From Acheta domesticus (taxonomy: Eukaryota; Arthropoda; Insecta; Orthoptera; Gryllidae): a stretch of 64,000 nucleotides of DNA. The stretch's first letter is position 1; the number at the start of each line of letters is the position of its first letter. The stretch lies in assembly GCA_031308135.1 (NCBI GenBank), contig JAHLJT010003656.1:74264698-74328697 (forward strand), in the 5' to 3' direction. Below, one piece after another: positions 11,261 to 22,351 of the stretch. The position numbers and the translations under genes are program-made. Below the pieces are notes generated by a model. The model ran no database searches. It was not told the DNA's origin and was given only the letters and a program-made list of their open reading frames with translations.

Positions 11261-12587
11261 TTGTAGAAATTTTGTTTTTTTAAATATTGCTCATAATAAA
11301 CTACCCACAAATCAGAGGCATCAGGTCGAACTATTTTGGCTCACCAGCTCCAAGCTTCTGTCGTATGAGGCCATACCACTTGACCGTACTAATTGTAAAA
11401 GAAATGACTTTGTAACACAACAATTTGACACAAACAATATTACTAATACTAGGACAACTAAAAAGGACTCGTATAACGTGGATTCCGACTACAGAACGTG
11501 TTTACTCTGCAATTTAATCTTTTTATAAACAAGGTTTATCCCACTTTTTGATATTAGAGCCACACAATACGAATTTTCTTGTCGGAAAATTGTCGATTTT
11601 TGCTGGAGCATCACAATACTTCCTCTTTACAAGTACATAGTATGACAAGCAAGTAAAAGGCCGGAAAGTAAAAGGAGGCATTTCTGGTTGGGCTAGAGAC
11701 ACTTCTCATGCATTAGCATATACAGAATGTCCGTCGTCGAAAATAAGCTCTTAAGATAATTTTAAGCATGTTTTGTCTAATAAACCACTAGGATATTCTG
11801 CGTGGCTAAGCCGCAATAAGCACTCAAAAGTTGGTTTGAAAAATGCAATTTGCATTGCAGAAGCATAAAAACATTCCAGAAACATGCAAATTTTTTATTA
11901 TTTACAAAAGAAATAAATATATTTTTCAGAAAGAAAAAGTAATCGAGAAATAAAAAAAACAGTCGAATTATGTAAACTGGGTGCTTTTTTAAAACGTATT
12001 GTTTATTGATCGTCTGTTTAACTTGTTATTGGCATTTGGTATCTTTGGATTATAAACAATCATACACTAAAAAAGAACACAGACGAAAACAGGTTGTTCA
12101 AAAAACAAATTTGTATTCCATTATAAGACATTTCATTATAAGCTTTTGTTACAACTGCGGGTACAACGTTTCACGATGCTTATCGTAATTTTATGTCTCG
12201 GAACATTAGACTGATTTTTCATAAATTTTTCCCTTAATTAGTTAATTATAGTCATTACTTAAAAGGAAGGACTCCATAAAATGAATCAAAAGACGCTAAG
12301 ATTAAAATAAGTTCTACTGAAATTTATATTTATTATTTCCTGTATTAAGGAAGTGGTTTTATTAAATACCAACTAAAGATAATACAAATTCTTAGTGTTT
12401 TAGGCTCACTATGGAAATTATATTATTTGATCTCTAAATACTTTCACTTTAAATATTTTTTGAAATATATTTCCAAACACTTTTTCTAGCTTAAACGTAC
12501 TTTTTGTTTGTTGAAATAAATAAAATAACTCGTGTAGTTTCTTGATTTCACTTTTCTTGAGTTAACTTTCACATTTTTAATTTTTCG
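11261..12587. other. Unassigned stretch
   Basis: Contains a 99-codon open frame (11229-11528) that I do not recognise; it overlaps the preceding repeat fragment and has no visible domain. The remainder is AT-rich without motifs. Confidence 0.4.
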
Positions 12588-12650
12588 GCGGGGGGGGGGG
12601 GCTACGTTTCAGCATTGCTCCGGGCCCAAAATTGTCTAGCTCTGGCACAG
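12588..12650. mobile_element. Isolated hAT-like end with G-run
   Basis: Inverted, it reads CAGAGCTAGACAATTTTGGG, then CCCGGAGCAATG, followed by a run of about 12 C. This is like the GGGCCC-bearing ends of the hAT MITE at 5916-6429. The partner end was not found. Confidence 0.4.
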
Positions 12651-12748
12651 ATTGCTGCTGAGTCTGCCAGCCAAAGAGAGGGAAACCACATCTATAAAGA
12701 TTACAGATTTCCATTATGTTCTACATTTACACGTAAAAGTATACGGAA

Positions 12749-13570
12749 ACTAGTGGTGCTATAACAACTCAAACTTTATCACATTATTTTAACTTTTACA
12801 AAATTCTCAAAAAATGTACACAGTTCAACAAAAATGACTAATGCGCCACTGTTCTAAGCATCCTTTGTTCTACCCAAGAAAAACATTTAAAGAAAAATCT
12901 TTCAGCATATTTTGATAAAGTAATTGTTTTATAAATTGTCTATTACTTCAAGTCAAAATTACGTTCGACGGGCAATTATGCGTTTCTTCAAAAAACTGGA
13001 CACGATCTTATTTTTCGCTCTAATATTTTAACAGAGATTTCATTACGGAAAAAATCTCTATCATCAAATTTGTACAGTTTTTTTGGAATTTTCGAAAGTA
13101 GGCCCAGAGAGATTTGCCGAAAATGGAATCTAAGCCGTTTTTGAAATTGTCTAAAGCTCTATCTGTGAAAGAAAATTAAAGAAAAACATTTAGCAGTTTT
13201 TGAAAAAATATTTTTTTTAATTTGCCTATTTTCCACGCAAAAACTATTCAGATTTGCGAAAAATCGTACATTGTCGGACGATATATTTTAAGAAAACAAT
13301 CTCTGTTTTTGTATTGTAGTTATAGGATGACGTCAAACAATTTTTCAACTTTTACCATTTTCGAAAATTTAGAGATTTCAATGAAAATGAGACCAGTGCC
13401 ATTTTAAGCGTCCTTTTCGCTATCAGGGGAGAAAGCTTATTCAAACAATCTGGAGCTTTTTTTTAGAACAATTTGAAAATGTAAAGGCTTCGTGTAAAAC
13501 TCGAACATTCAGGGCCTCGAATTTCAGCAGATCGATCGGGAAATATACATTTTGGAGAAATCTACGTCCC
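12749..13570 (-). mobile_element. Helentron-like non-autonomous element, copy B (partial)
   Basis: Starts with ACTAGTGGTGCTATAACAAC and has the family modules, including 'tttttggaattttcgaaag', 'aatggaatctaagccgtttttg' and 'tcgatcgggaaatatacattttgga' near 13530. It stops before the minisatellite and the right palindrome, so that end is missing. Confidence 0.55.
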
Positions 13571-14977
13571 TCCAAATCCACGACTTCCTCTCTGCAATCA
13601 CCAGATCGATAAGTTTCGATAACAAACAATTCAACCGGCACCGCGATTGACTGATTGATTGATTAGTGATTTCGGGAGCGTCAACTGCTAAGATAATTAG
13701 TACCGTAAGAGTAATACATGTTTTATCGCGGGAGGAGGCTCTGATCTTGCCACGTTAGCTGGCGAGATCCGGCGCTGACCTATGTTCGCTTGCTAGTCCA
13801 GTCAAAAGCCTATTTGACCCAGGAAAAATTCCGGAAGTTTTTTTCTCGACGGTTCTATAGGTTTTTGCGGGTACTGAATTCGAATTTGATGTCAAAAAAG
13901 GCCGGCTTTATAGAGAAAATTGCAAGAATCTCTTAAAATTTCGCCCTATTTTTAGTTTTTTCCTTATATCTTAAAAAATACGTGTTTTATCAAAACAACT
14001 GTTACATACAAAATGAAATATGATAAAATTTTCTACAACATTTATTATTAACTTTAATTTTCAGAAGAACAGTTTAGGCGCTACAGCTCGCTGAAAAACG
14101 GTTACTTTCTGGGACTCTTGCCGTTACGGGAGAATAGCTCTTTCTAGCCATTCTATTTCGCGGTGGCGCTTTTTCTTCACTTTATAATGCTTGAAAACAA
14201 CTACTGTGAACAAATAATTGACATTTTTAAATGATTAACACTCGATACTCACGAAATCAGTACGGACGGATTTGTTCGCGCTGAGTATCTGTAAATCCAA
14301 GCCTTAGGTTACCAAAATAAGTAGGAAAAAAGAAAATTATCACAAATATGTCCTATACAACACAATATATTCATAAAACATTTTTATTTACAATATGTTT
14401 TATCAAAATGTGCCATGTTAAAGTAAGAATAACAATAAAGAGGAATTTTAGGTAGTAAACAAAAATAATGAATTAGTTAATTTCACAGACGTATGGAAAT
14501 GAAAACTTCAGATTAAAAAGGAAATAGAGCACAACTATACAATAATATGAGGGTAAGGAATCACCAGACAACACCAATTATTTATTATGTGAATTCCGAG
14601 AAAATATTATTTTTTTTGTTTTCTCAATTGCAAATATTAGTTATCTCATTATTAGTAAATCGCTGACGTAGAAAGGCGATATCCAAGTCAGTAATTTGGC
14701 GATAATAATGTAGTTATCAACGGAGAAAACAATGATAAGTCGTATTCTTTTAAAAACCATACCTTAGTGCTTGTAGACATCGGCTACAATGACAGATGTG
14801 TATGGAGTCTGGCTTTGCCAGATGTAACGTTGCAATGGAGAAAGGCACCTGGTCCAAGCAAGAATGACATTTAATGAGATGTGATACCTCCGTTTTTTTC
14901 ACAAAATATCTCCTGATCTCTTTCTGCTTTCTCATCTCCTCCAGCTGTAATTCTAAAGACAGGTTTGTTACTCCCCG

Positions 14978-15223
14978 TCCTATTACTTCAAAAACCAGCC
15001 AAGTCCGAATCCAAGTATGCACATTTTGCACAACCAAAAGATTTAAAGTTTATTAGTATATTAAAAATCAGATTTTTATTGTTTTAGAAAATTACTAGTA
15101 TTAACTCGATAAATTTTCTAAAACAATAAAAATCAGATTTTTCATCTACTAATAAACTTTAAATCTTTTGATTGTGCAAAATGTGTATACTTGGACTTTT
15201 CTAGTTTTTGAAGTAATAGGACG
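14978..15223. repeat. 245-bp near-perfect palindrome
   Basis: The left arm starts gtcctattacttcaaaaac and the right arm ends with its inverse, gtttttgaagtaataggac; arms are about 115 bases and meet near 15102 around 'actagtattaactcg'. Internal matched blocks include 'ttgcacaa', 'aaagatttaaagtttattag' and 'atttttattgttttagaaaa'. It lies inside TE1 and could be a separate fold-back MITE. It would form a strong hairpin in RNA from either strand. Confidence 0.8.
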
Positions 15224-15344
15224 ACCAGGCGAACTTAAACTACTTCTGCACATCTCTGACACTTATATACTAAATAATTCCCAAGAAAACGACAGCGATA
15301 GAGATAATTCTGATTCTCGTGCGTGATATACAGGAAATCTATAA

Positions 15345-15770
15345 CTAGCGTATTATTCTACCAAGTATTTTATACGCCGGCCCTTGACTGTACCTGAAAT
15401 ATCACTCCACACCACGCACCAGTGTGTGATTTACTCTCCGGCGGTAAACCAACATTACGCTCTGGCGGGAGATCGGCAGTCAGTAATCATATTAGTTTAT
15501 CACATCACGAACTCGTTGTAAAATAATATGAAACTGTAATATTCGCAGTCTTATTACGTGTGCATAATACCTCGTAGGGAGTGGACCAATGGTAATAAAA
15601 CGTTGTAAGATGGAACGCAGACAACTTTTGTGAAAGAAAAGGCATTGAAATATTTCGTTGAAGTGAGAGAGAGGTGACAGGATGGTAAGTTTTTTTATTT
15701 AAGTGTAACAATCAAATTGAAGCTCACGATAAGTGTAGGAGACAATAAGTAAATGAAAAATTGATTTCTG
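15345..15770 (+). other. TE1 5' leader and first-exon-like segment
   Basis: This stretch is shared, in reverse, with 27000-27435 of TE2. Conserved blocks include 'ccaagtatttt', 'gagatcggcagtca', 'cacatcacgaactc' and 'agatggaacgcagacaact', in which an ATG is followed by ERRQL in both copies. An ATG at 15681 is directly followed by GTAAGT, a strong splice-donor match. Conservation between two copies suggests it belonged to the transposon's own transcript. No intact coding frame remains. Confidence 0.5.
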
Positions 15771-15918
15771 CTTATGTGAAGAGAGAGTGAATTAACTCAC
15801 CTATACCTGACTTTGTCTTCAAAATTCTTTGTTTTATTTGTGAATAATAGGTACCACTATACCAGGCGGAGAAACAAATCAAAAAGCCTCTCTCAAAACG
15901 CAATCTAGTATACCCTAT

Positions 15919-17466
15919 TGTCACACCCTATGGTTCGTTATCGAGCCACACGGTGGCGTCGATTGTCAACCACAGCGTCGAGCTCCGGCGGCGTGGGTGT
16001 GCGCCGAAGTCAACGAGGGCGGCCCGGGCCTAGCTCAGTCGGCCAACTTTGTCACCTGCTTAGAATCTAACTCGGATGGAAGGAGTCGTAAGGCGTTTGC
16101 TAACTACAGAAACAATTCAGTGGTTGGTAAAGCAAATAAAAAGGTTTATTCCCGCCTAATAATAGGCCGGGGAAGTTACAGTGATTCAAAGAGTTAAGAA
16201 AGGCCCTACCTGATGAGCTCAGTTAGAAACGAAAGAAAAAATGAGATAAAACTTAAATCTAAAAAAAAGAGAGAAAGAACGAGAATTACAATCAAATTCC
16301 TTTACAGGCCCCAACAAACTCTAGGCCATTCGCCTTCTGGCTGACAATAATGAGGAAACAAGTGCCTAAGCGCGGCACAGCAATGCACAATAGTTCTTTG
16401 GCGGTCGTTGACCGAAGTTTATGCCTGAATGGGGCGGCGTGTAGGCGGCCCTCGGCGTCGGCGGCGGGGGTCGCGGCTCCTCTCCGTCTGGGTCGGCGGC
16501 TGAGATGGCCCTGCCAGGCCGAGAAACGTCCTTCCACAATAGCTACCAAAGGAGCGGCGGCGGCGACAGCGGCTGCGGCGGTGACGGCGGCGGCGGCGAC
16601 GGTCAGCTGGCCCGGATCGTGAATGATCGCGAATTCCGTTCACACAAATTAGCAGTTCTTACGGAAAGTTCTCTGGAGTTTTCACGATCACGAATCTCGG
16701 AGAAAACTAGTCACCGGTCACTGCCCACGGCAGAGCTCAGTGTCCACGAACTAAGTCCCCAAAATAATAATTCTCCCTCGAACGCGGCGCCGGAGCTATC
16801 ACTTACTCCGCGGCGCTCGCCACCCAAGACAAGTCGAGTACACGTAGCGTTCGAACGCGGCGCCGGAGCTGTTACTCACTCCGCGGCGCTCGCCCCCCCC
16901 CCAGCTCAATCGAACAAGAAGAAGTGATGCTCTCCCCTACGCCGCTAGCGTGGAGGTGTCCTCGTTCCGCCACCCCGAAAATTCAAAAGTGCCCCAAAAT
17001 CGCTCCCACCCCACGGAATTTTGCCCCTGATTGGCTAAGTGCTACTACGCCGTAATTTTGTCCTCGGCCAATCAGGTCCGGTGATTCTAGGAATTTTCCG
17101 TAGCCCTATCTCTGTCTGGAAAACGCTCTCCGTCTGACTTCGGAAGTAGGTCAGTAAAGGGTACGCGGAATGTCCGTTGGGACCCCCGGAGAAAGCTGCG
17201 AAGGACGGCCTAGGTACTTAGTGCGCATGATACCCGGAACGGCGGGATCAGCACACGTCTCTAATCTCTTCTTCGGCGCCCGGGTGCGTGACGGGATGAG
17301 GGTCGACTCGCGGACGATGGCCATAAACTTTAGAGGAGCGCGTGCTGTCATCCCTTTCATTAGCGGAGGGGGGCGCGCCGACCCGGCTGGCGGCGGCGGG
17401 AGTGACGCCTCGCATCGACAGTTATTTGTGAAATTTAAAAAATATTAAAAATAGCGTACCGCTACA
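15919..17466. mobile_element. GC-rich solo LTR inserted in TE1, CTAT target duplication
   Basis: The insertion starts TGTCACACCC and ends GCTACA, so it has TG...CA ends. It is flanked by CTAT at 15915-15918 and 17467-17470. The related copy TE2 carries the empty site: the complement of 26825-26860 reads 'cccctgtgaggaaattagc', matching '...ccctat' joined directly to 'gagaaaattagc' here. The insert is far more GC- and CpG-rich than its surroundings. There is no gag or pol, so it fits a solo LTR, most like Gypsy-type by its 4-bp duplication and ends. It contains a pair of direct repeats (16778-16830 and 16850-16902) and an AATAAA at about 16135. Short open frames in it are GC artefacts. Confidence 0.8.
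16778..16902. repeat. Duplicated CpG-rich block inside the solo LTR
   Basis: Two copies, about 72 bases apart, of a block starting cgaacgcggcgccggagct and continuing with 'cactccgcggcgctcgcc'. Such duplications in LTR U3 regions often hold transcription-factor sites; function here is not shown. Confidence 0.8.
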
Positions 17467-17470
17467 CTAT

Positions 17471-18830
17471 GAGAAAATTAGCTGATAGAGAAACTGTTTT
17501 AAGACTCGCGAGAAATCGTAATGATGTACGATGTTCTGTTGTATATTGTGTAGAGGTAGTAAATGACTTGGAAGCTGCTGATGCAGAGTAATATTTGATG
17601 CCTACGAAAGCACTGCACAGCCCCTAAATAAGACAGGAACACAAATTATAGATTTGCACTACACAGATGTGGAATCAGCTAAGCAAACCACTTTTCGTTT
17701 TCTTGGAAATGGTGATGAGGAATACCAATTTACCACTGAATAATTGATAAATGTGGTTGAAGGTGATTTTCTTTCTCATCCAAAATAGCACCATGTAACA
17801 AAAAAACCTTTTTGCTTGTTTAAGTGAATTTAATGCCTGTTTTGGATGAATTAGGCCAGAAATAAACTACACTGAATATTCCTACCTTTACATAATCGTT
17901 TCTTTGCTTTTTATGTCAATTATATGAAATTAATTGGTGAAAAGTATATTAGCTAAGAATACTTTTTCTATGAGATGAATAAACGGTTCAACTGTGTGTT
18001 ATCTGTTTCATATTCTCATAATTGATTTATAATGGCATATTCCCGTTGTTGAAAGCGTAATCCTGACTGTTTTTTCATATGTAAGGCATCTTCCTGGGAT
18101 CGAAAGCAGTAAAGCATAGAATAAAGGATGATAAAGTAATCTGCTTAGCATACAGTTCATATTTTGGTATTCCTGTGGGAGACTAAGAAAAGAATTTGGG
18201 ACCACATGTTGAATGTGGGTGTTGCAGATCAACTCTCGAGGCCTGGTATAGAGGATAAAACAGAAAACTGAAATTTGGTATACCTAGAATTTGGCAAGAA
18301 CCAACACATCACCTCTCCAACTGTTGTTTCTGTTACCTCCCTTCATTAAGCTTGGACTAATCAAGCAATTTGTAAAGGCATTAGATACATCAGATGCAAT
18401 GAAGTACCTCCATGTGTTCCCGAAACTATCAGAAGATAAGATAAAGGGAGGAATTTTTGTTGGCCCCCAAGTGAAATATTTACTTCGTGATGACACATTC
18501 ATTAGCAAGCTTCTACCAGTTCAAAAAAAAGGCTTCGGAGATGTTGTGAATGGTTTCCTAGGTAATCACAAGAGTGGACAATTACAGGGTTGTGGTATAA
18601 GGTGGCAGGGATGTGGCTGAATAACTACAAATCAATTGAGTGCATAATATCTCTAAAGTTGCATGTACTCCACTGGCATCTCGATGTTTTCAAGACTCAT
18701 ATTCAGAGGAACAGGGCGAAAGGTTCCATCAGGACTTACATTTGTTTGAAAGAAGGTACCAGGGACAGCGAATGCTTGGGGATTATGTCTGGGGACTGAT
18801 TAGAGAGTGATGTAACATACAAGAGGAAAT
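17471..18830 (+). pseudogene. Broken TE1 ORF of an arthropod TE-associated protein family
   Basis: The 5' part has KLADRETVLRLARNRND and EAADAE, also found in TE2. Near 18070 is CFFICKASSWDRKQ, a C-x2-C then WDRK block. The open frame 18291-18620 contains PPFIKLGLIKQFVKAL, FPKLSEDKIKGGIFVGPQVK, and GFGDVVNGFLGNHKS. After a frameshift near 18600 come LKLHVLHWHLDVF and, in another frame, SEEQGERFHQDLHLFERRYQ then DYVWGLIRE. I recall this block order from many uncharacterised arthropod proteins on repeated elements. The acidic residues and the HQD block suggest a DDE-type enzyme, but I cannot name its superfamily. Several stops and frameshifts show it is dead. Confidence 0.65.
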
Positions 18831-19508
18831 TTAGGAAAACAACACATTTTTAAGCACACTGTTCATAATATGTAAACAATTTCACGTACTTTAACAATTT
18901 TGTCATATGCATTTACTGCATTTACATTTTTTCAAACATTGTATTTAAAATTTCTTTTGTTTTGTTTCATGGGTAAATGTAAACGAGCATTCATTGTTTC
19001 AAATATATGTATTTTCCTAAAATTAAGAAAATTGATGTCATTCTCCCTAAAAACAATTTCCCGTGCGCAAAATTGCGTTTACACAGTGTTTTGAAACACA
19101 CTGCATCAGAAACAACAACAAAATTAATTTTAACAAAATTTTGTTACATGGTGTAGTTAAAGCACGACTTCTTCAAAAGTACTCAGCGCGAGCAAATCCG
19201 TCCGTACTTATTTCGTGAATATCGGAGTGTTAATCATTTAAAAATGCCAATTATTTGTTCACAATAGTTTTCAAGCATGATAAAGTGAAACAAGAGCGCC
19301 GCCGCGAGAGATATAGAAGGGCTAGAAAGCTATTCTCCCGTAACGGCAAGAGGCCCAGAAAATAACAGATTTTTCAGCGCGCTCTAGCGCCTAAATAATA
19401 TTTAAGAAAATTAAAGTTAATACATGAATTTTGAAGGAAATTTTATCATATTTAATTTTGTATGTAACAATTGTTTTGATAAAAAACTTAGTTATGAAGG
19501 GTAAGTTA

Positions 19509-21204
19509 ACTAGTGGTGCTACAGGATGGCACAGACTTTCCCGTATTAGTTTTCTATTTTCTTGGGTCTTCCCTAGCTATTCGGAATTGTCACATACTCT
19601 TTCTTGCTAGCTACCATCTATCACCGCCAAAAGTTCATTTTTTTGTCATTTTCTTAATTTTTCGGTTTCCTATTGGTAGAACGGAAACATTTAATTTTAG
19701 AATATTAAAGAACACAAAAAACTAGTCATAAAGGGCAATTTTCTATTAAAAATTATGTGCTGTTTAAGAGAAAATGGCGTTTTAGCGCTACTAAAAGTGC
19801 AAAATTTGAAGCTCATTTTCACAGAAAATTTTTGAGTTTTCAAAATACTTTATTTGAAGTTATTTGAAGCACTTACACTCACAAATATAATAATGTTTAC
19901 GAATTGCTGGTAATGTGCATATTAAAGATGTGAGAGATCTTTCAAAAAAATTAGAATTATGTCATTTTTGAAAAAACAAAAAATAAGTCAAAATAAACTT
20001 TACGCTGTACTAAAGAGTGTAATTGGCACTATACGTTACAAAAGTTTGAAGAAAAAAATGCAACAATTTTTGATAAAATGGAGTCTGAGCGTTTCTGAAA
20101 ATGCGAAATTTTGCGCTACTATTCACAGAAAACGATAGTGTTTTCGAGACACTGTTACTTCGCATTATTTAAAGCGTATAAACTCGTAAAAATAATAATG
20201 TGAAAAAATTGCCGATAATGTAAATATTAACGTGAGAGACAAGTAAAAAAAATTTACATTTTTGTAATTTTTGAAATAACCAACAGATAGACCAATATGA
20301 CTTTATGTCATCTGATAGAGTACATTTACCACTATCCCTACCAAAAGTTTAAAGAAAAAATTTGGAGCCGTTTTTGAGAAAATCTTGTTTTTGTAATTTT
20401 TTAATGTTGCACATAATGCACGCAATATTGCACGAAAACTACCAAAATTTTGAAAAACATTTACATGACCTTTATTAAAGAACTTAATATGCAGAACAAG
20501 TTTTATTTGAAGAAAAAGTCTCTATCTTCAATTTTGTAGTTGGAGAAAGACGCCGAAAAAAATCAAACTTTCACAATTTTCGAAAATTCAGAGCTGTACG
20601 TGAAAATTGGACCTATGGCATGTTAAAAAGTGTATTTTACTCTTTTTATACAAGAAATTTAAAGAAAAAATTTGGAGCCGTTTTTGAGAAAATTTTGAAA
20701 ATCCCCGGGGGGCTTCATATAAAGTACCCCCAAATTTTGAAGAATCTTTTTCAAAATCTCAAAGCTTCGACTAGAATCAGATCGACCGGGGAATATCCAT
20801 TTTGGAAGAAATCGTACGTATGGTTTAGGCGCTAGCAGTGTTCACAGACGGACGGACGGACGGACGGACGGACGGACGGACGGACGGACGGACGGACGGA
20901 CGGACGGACGGACGGACGGACGGACGGATGGACGAACGGACGGACGGACGGACGGACAGACGGACGTTTTCCTTTCAATTGGGTTTTCGGTATCAAGGAC
21001 CTAGAAAACAGGGTTTCTGGCTACACCACGTGTTAGGGGATTTTTTTTCTTAAATTAGCAACTGGTTTTATCCACTTATTCGTTTTCACGGCCCGGCAAT
21101 TAAATTTTTTCCGCCGAAAATTGGCCATTTTTTCGCGCAGCATTACATAACTTTCCCTATACTACGTATATCACTCCGTGTATACGTACGTATACGGGAA
21201 AGTA
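19509..21204 (-). mobile_element. Helentron-like non-autonomous element, copy C (best-preserved)
   Basis: Full-length copy of about 1.7 kb. The left terminus is ACTAGTGGTGCTACAGGATG then GCACAGACTTTCCCGTATTAG; the right terminus is ACTTTCCC...GTATACGGGAAAGT, an imperfect palindrome of about 50 bases. Between them are three degenerate modules of roughly 300 bases ('ctaccaaaagtttaaagaaa', 'tttggagccgtttttgagaa'), then a block 'gcttcatataaagtaccccc', then the (CGGA)n minisatellite. It interrupts the right arm of TE1: 'aaaacta' and 'aaaaatagg' are contiguous in the left arm (near 13950), so insertion was at or beside a TA with at most two bases duplicated. It has no coding potential beyond the repeat. 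Confidence 0.7.
20846..20966. repeat. (CGGA)n minisatellite, about 30 units
   Basis: Tandem GACG/CGGA tetramers with a few substituted units near the right end. The frame translating to repeated DGRT is an artefact. Shorter forms of the tract are at the same place in copies A, D and E. Confidence 0.97.
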
Positions 21205-21424
21205 AAAATAGGACGAAATTTTAAGAGAGTTTTGCAATTTTCTCTGTGAAACGGACCTTTTTTGAGGCGACAAACATGAAATTCGAATTCAGCACCCTCA
21301 AAAACATATAGAACCGTCGAGAAAAAAACTTCGGAATTTTTTCCTGATTCGGGACCTTTTGAGCATCAATTGACTGGACTATGCAGGGATCAGGTATGTC
21401 CATACCAATCAGGTATGTCCCACG

Positions 21425-21810
21425 TGCATGACACCGTCCCAGCCAGGTCAAGCTCTAAGTTCCCGACTGGTCTCCCGGCATGTGTGGTAGTGAAGAGCAT
21501 ATAAATGTGTGTGTACATAAGGGTTGAGGAAAGGACAAGGAAGAAGAAGGAAAGATCGCGGGTCGTCCGTAGCCCGTTTGTTAAGGTACTGCTCCGGCAT
21601 TCACCGGGTGTTGATCGGTGTCACCACGGAGGGCTACCGATTAATGTAGCCGACCACTAGAATTCTCCTCCAGACAGCGTCTTAATCCGACCTAGGAAGT
21701 ATCTTAAATCCTGCCACACCGACGGGACCAACCCTCGGGCTTCCCTGTCAGAAGCACTGCAGTGACATCAATATTGATACCCTGAGCCACCTTTGTTGGT
21801 CATGTATCTC
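21425..21810 (-). mobile_element. tRNA-derived SINE, family 1, copy 2
   Basis: Reversed copy of the SINE at 4017-4395. It has 'ggtgttgatcggtgtcaccac', 'gaattctcctccagacagcg' and 'cagaagcactgcagtgacatc', the last belonging to the tRNA-like head. It lies between the end of TE1 and copy D of the Helentron-like family. Just outside it, 'atcaggtatgtcc' occurs twice (about 21390 and 21411). Confidence 0.75.
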
Positions 21811-21837
21811 GACATCATCACAACGGCAGATGTAGCC

Positions 21838-22350
21838 GAAAATTGTAATTAAAGGAAAAATCTCTATCTTTAATTTTGTAGTTGTAGGAAGAAGATTCCG
21901 AAAAAAATTCAAACTTTTGCAATTTTCGCCAATTTAGAGTTAACCGTGGGAATCGGACCTATGCCACCTTAATAAGTGTATTTTACTCTATTCTTACAAG
22001 CAATTTAAAGAAAAAATTTGGAGCCGTTTTCGAGAAAATTTTGAAAATGTCCGGAGGGCTTTATGTAAAGTACCCCCATATTTTGAAGACTGTTTTTCAA
22101 AATCGCGGCGCCTCGAGTGGAACCATATCGGGTATGGTATATTAATTTTGAAAGAAATCGTACTTATGGTTTCGGCGCTACGGTTGTTCAGAGACTGACA
22201 GACAGACGGACGGACGTTTTGAAAAGAACCACTTGTTTGGTATCAGGGGACCTCAAAACGTGTATTTCCGATGAAATATCGAAATCGATTTTCCGCAGCA
22301 TTACATAACTTTCCCTATACTACGTATATACGTACGTATACGGGAAAGTA
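21838..22350 (-). mobile_element. Helentron-like element, copy D (right part)
   Basis: Begins inside the family at the 'aaaaatctctatctttaattttgta' module and runs to the right terminus 'cgtacgtatacgggaaagta'. The minisatellite is reduced to a few 'gacagacggacgg' units near 22200. The left two thirds are missing. Confidence 0.65.
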
Positions 22351-22351
22351 A

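Larger units (their letters stand above)
13795..21380 (+). mobile_element. TE1: long-inverted-repeat DNA transposon (nested composite)
   Basis: The left arm starts AGTCCAGTCAAA (13795) and runs to about 14300; its inverse is at 19170-19508 plus 21205-21380, ending TTTGA..TTGACTGGACT. Shared landmarks are 'ttctcgacggttctatag', 'gcgctacagctcgctgaaaa' and 'tacggacggatttgttcgcgctgag'. If the ends are TAGTCCAGTC...GACTGGACTA, the flanks share a TGC trinucleotide, so the target duplication is unsure. Inside are 5' sequence (15345-15770), a broken ORF (17471-18830), a solo LTR, a palindrome and a Helentron-like insertion that splits the right arm. A second copy of the family (TE2) lies at 24950-30213. 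Confidence 0.75.

Noticed and set aside
11229..11528. Novel 99-residue gene
   Set aside because: No start context, domain or second copy; AT-rich flanks and overlap with a repeat fragment.
16292..16927. Ala/Arg/Gly-rich frames suggesting a GC-rich host exon
   Set aside because: They lie inside the solo LTR, overlap on both strands, and show CGG-type codon runs without domains.
15919..17466. CpG-island promoter of a host gene
   Set aside because: The TG...CA ends, CTAT duplication and the empty site in TE2 show that it is an insertion.
20838..21053. DGRT repeat protein
   Set aside because: Translation of the CGGA minisatellite; no conserved frame in other copies.
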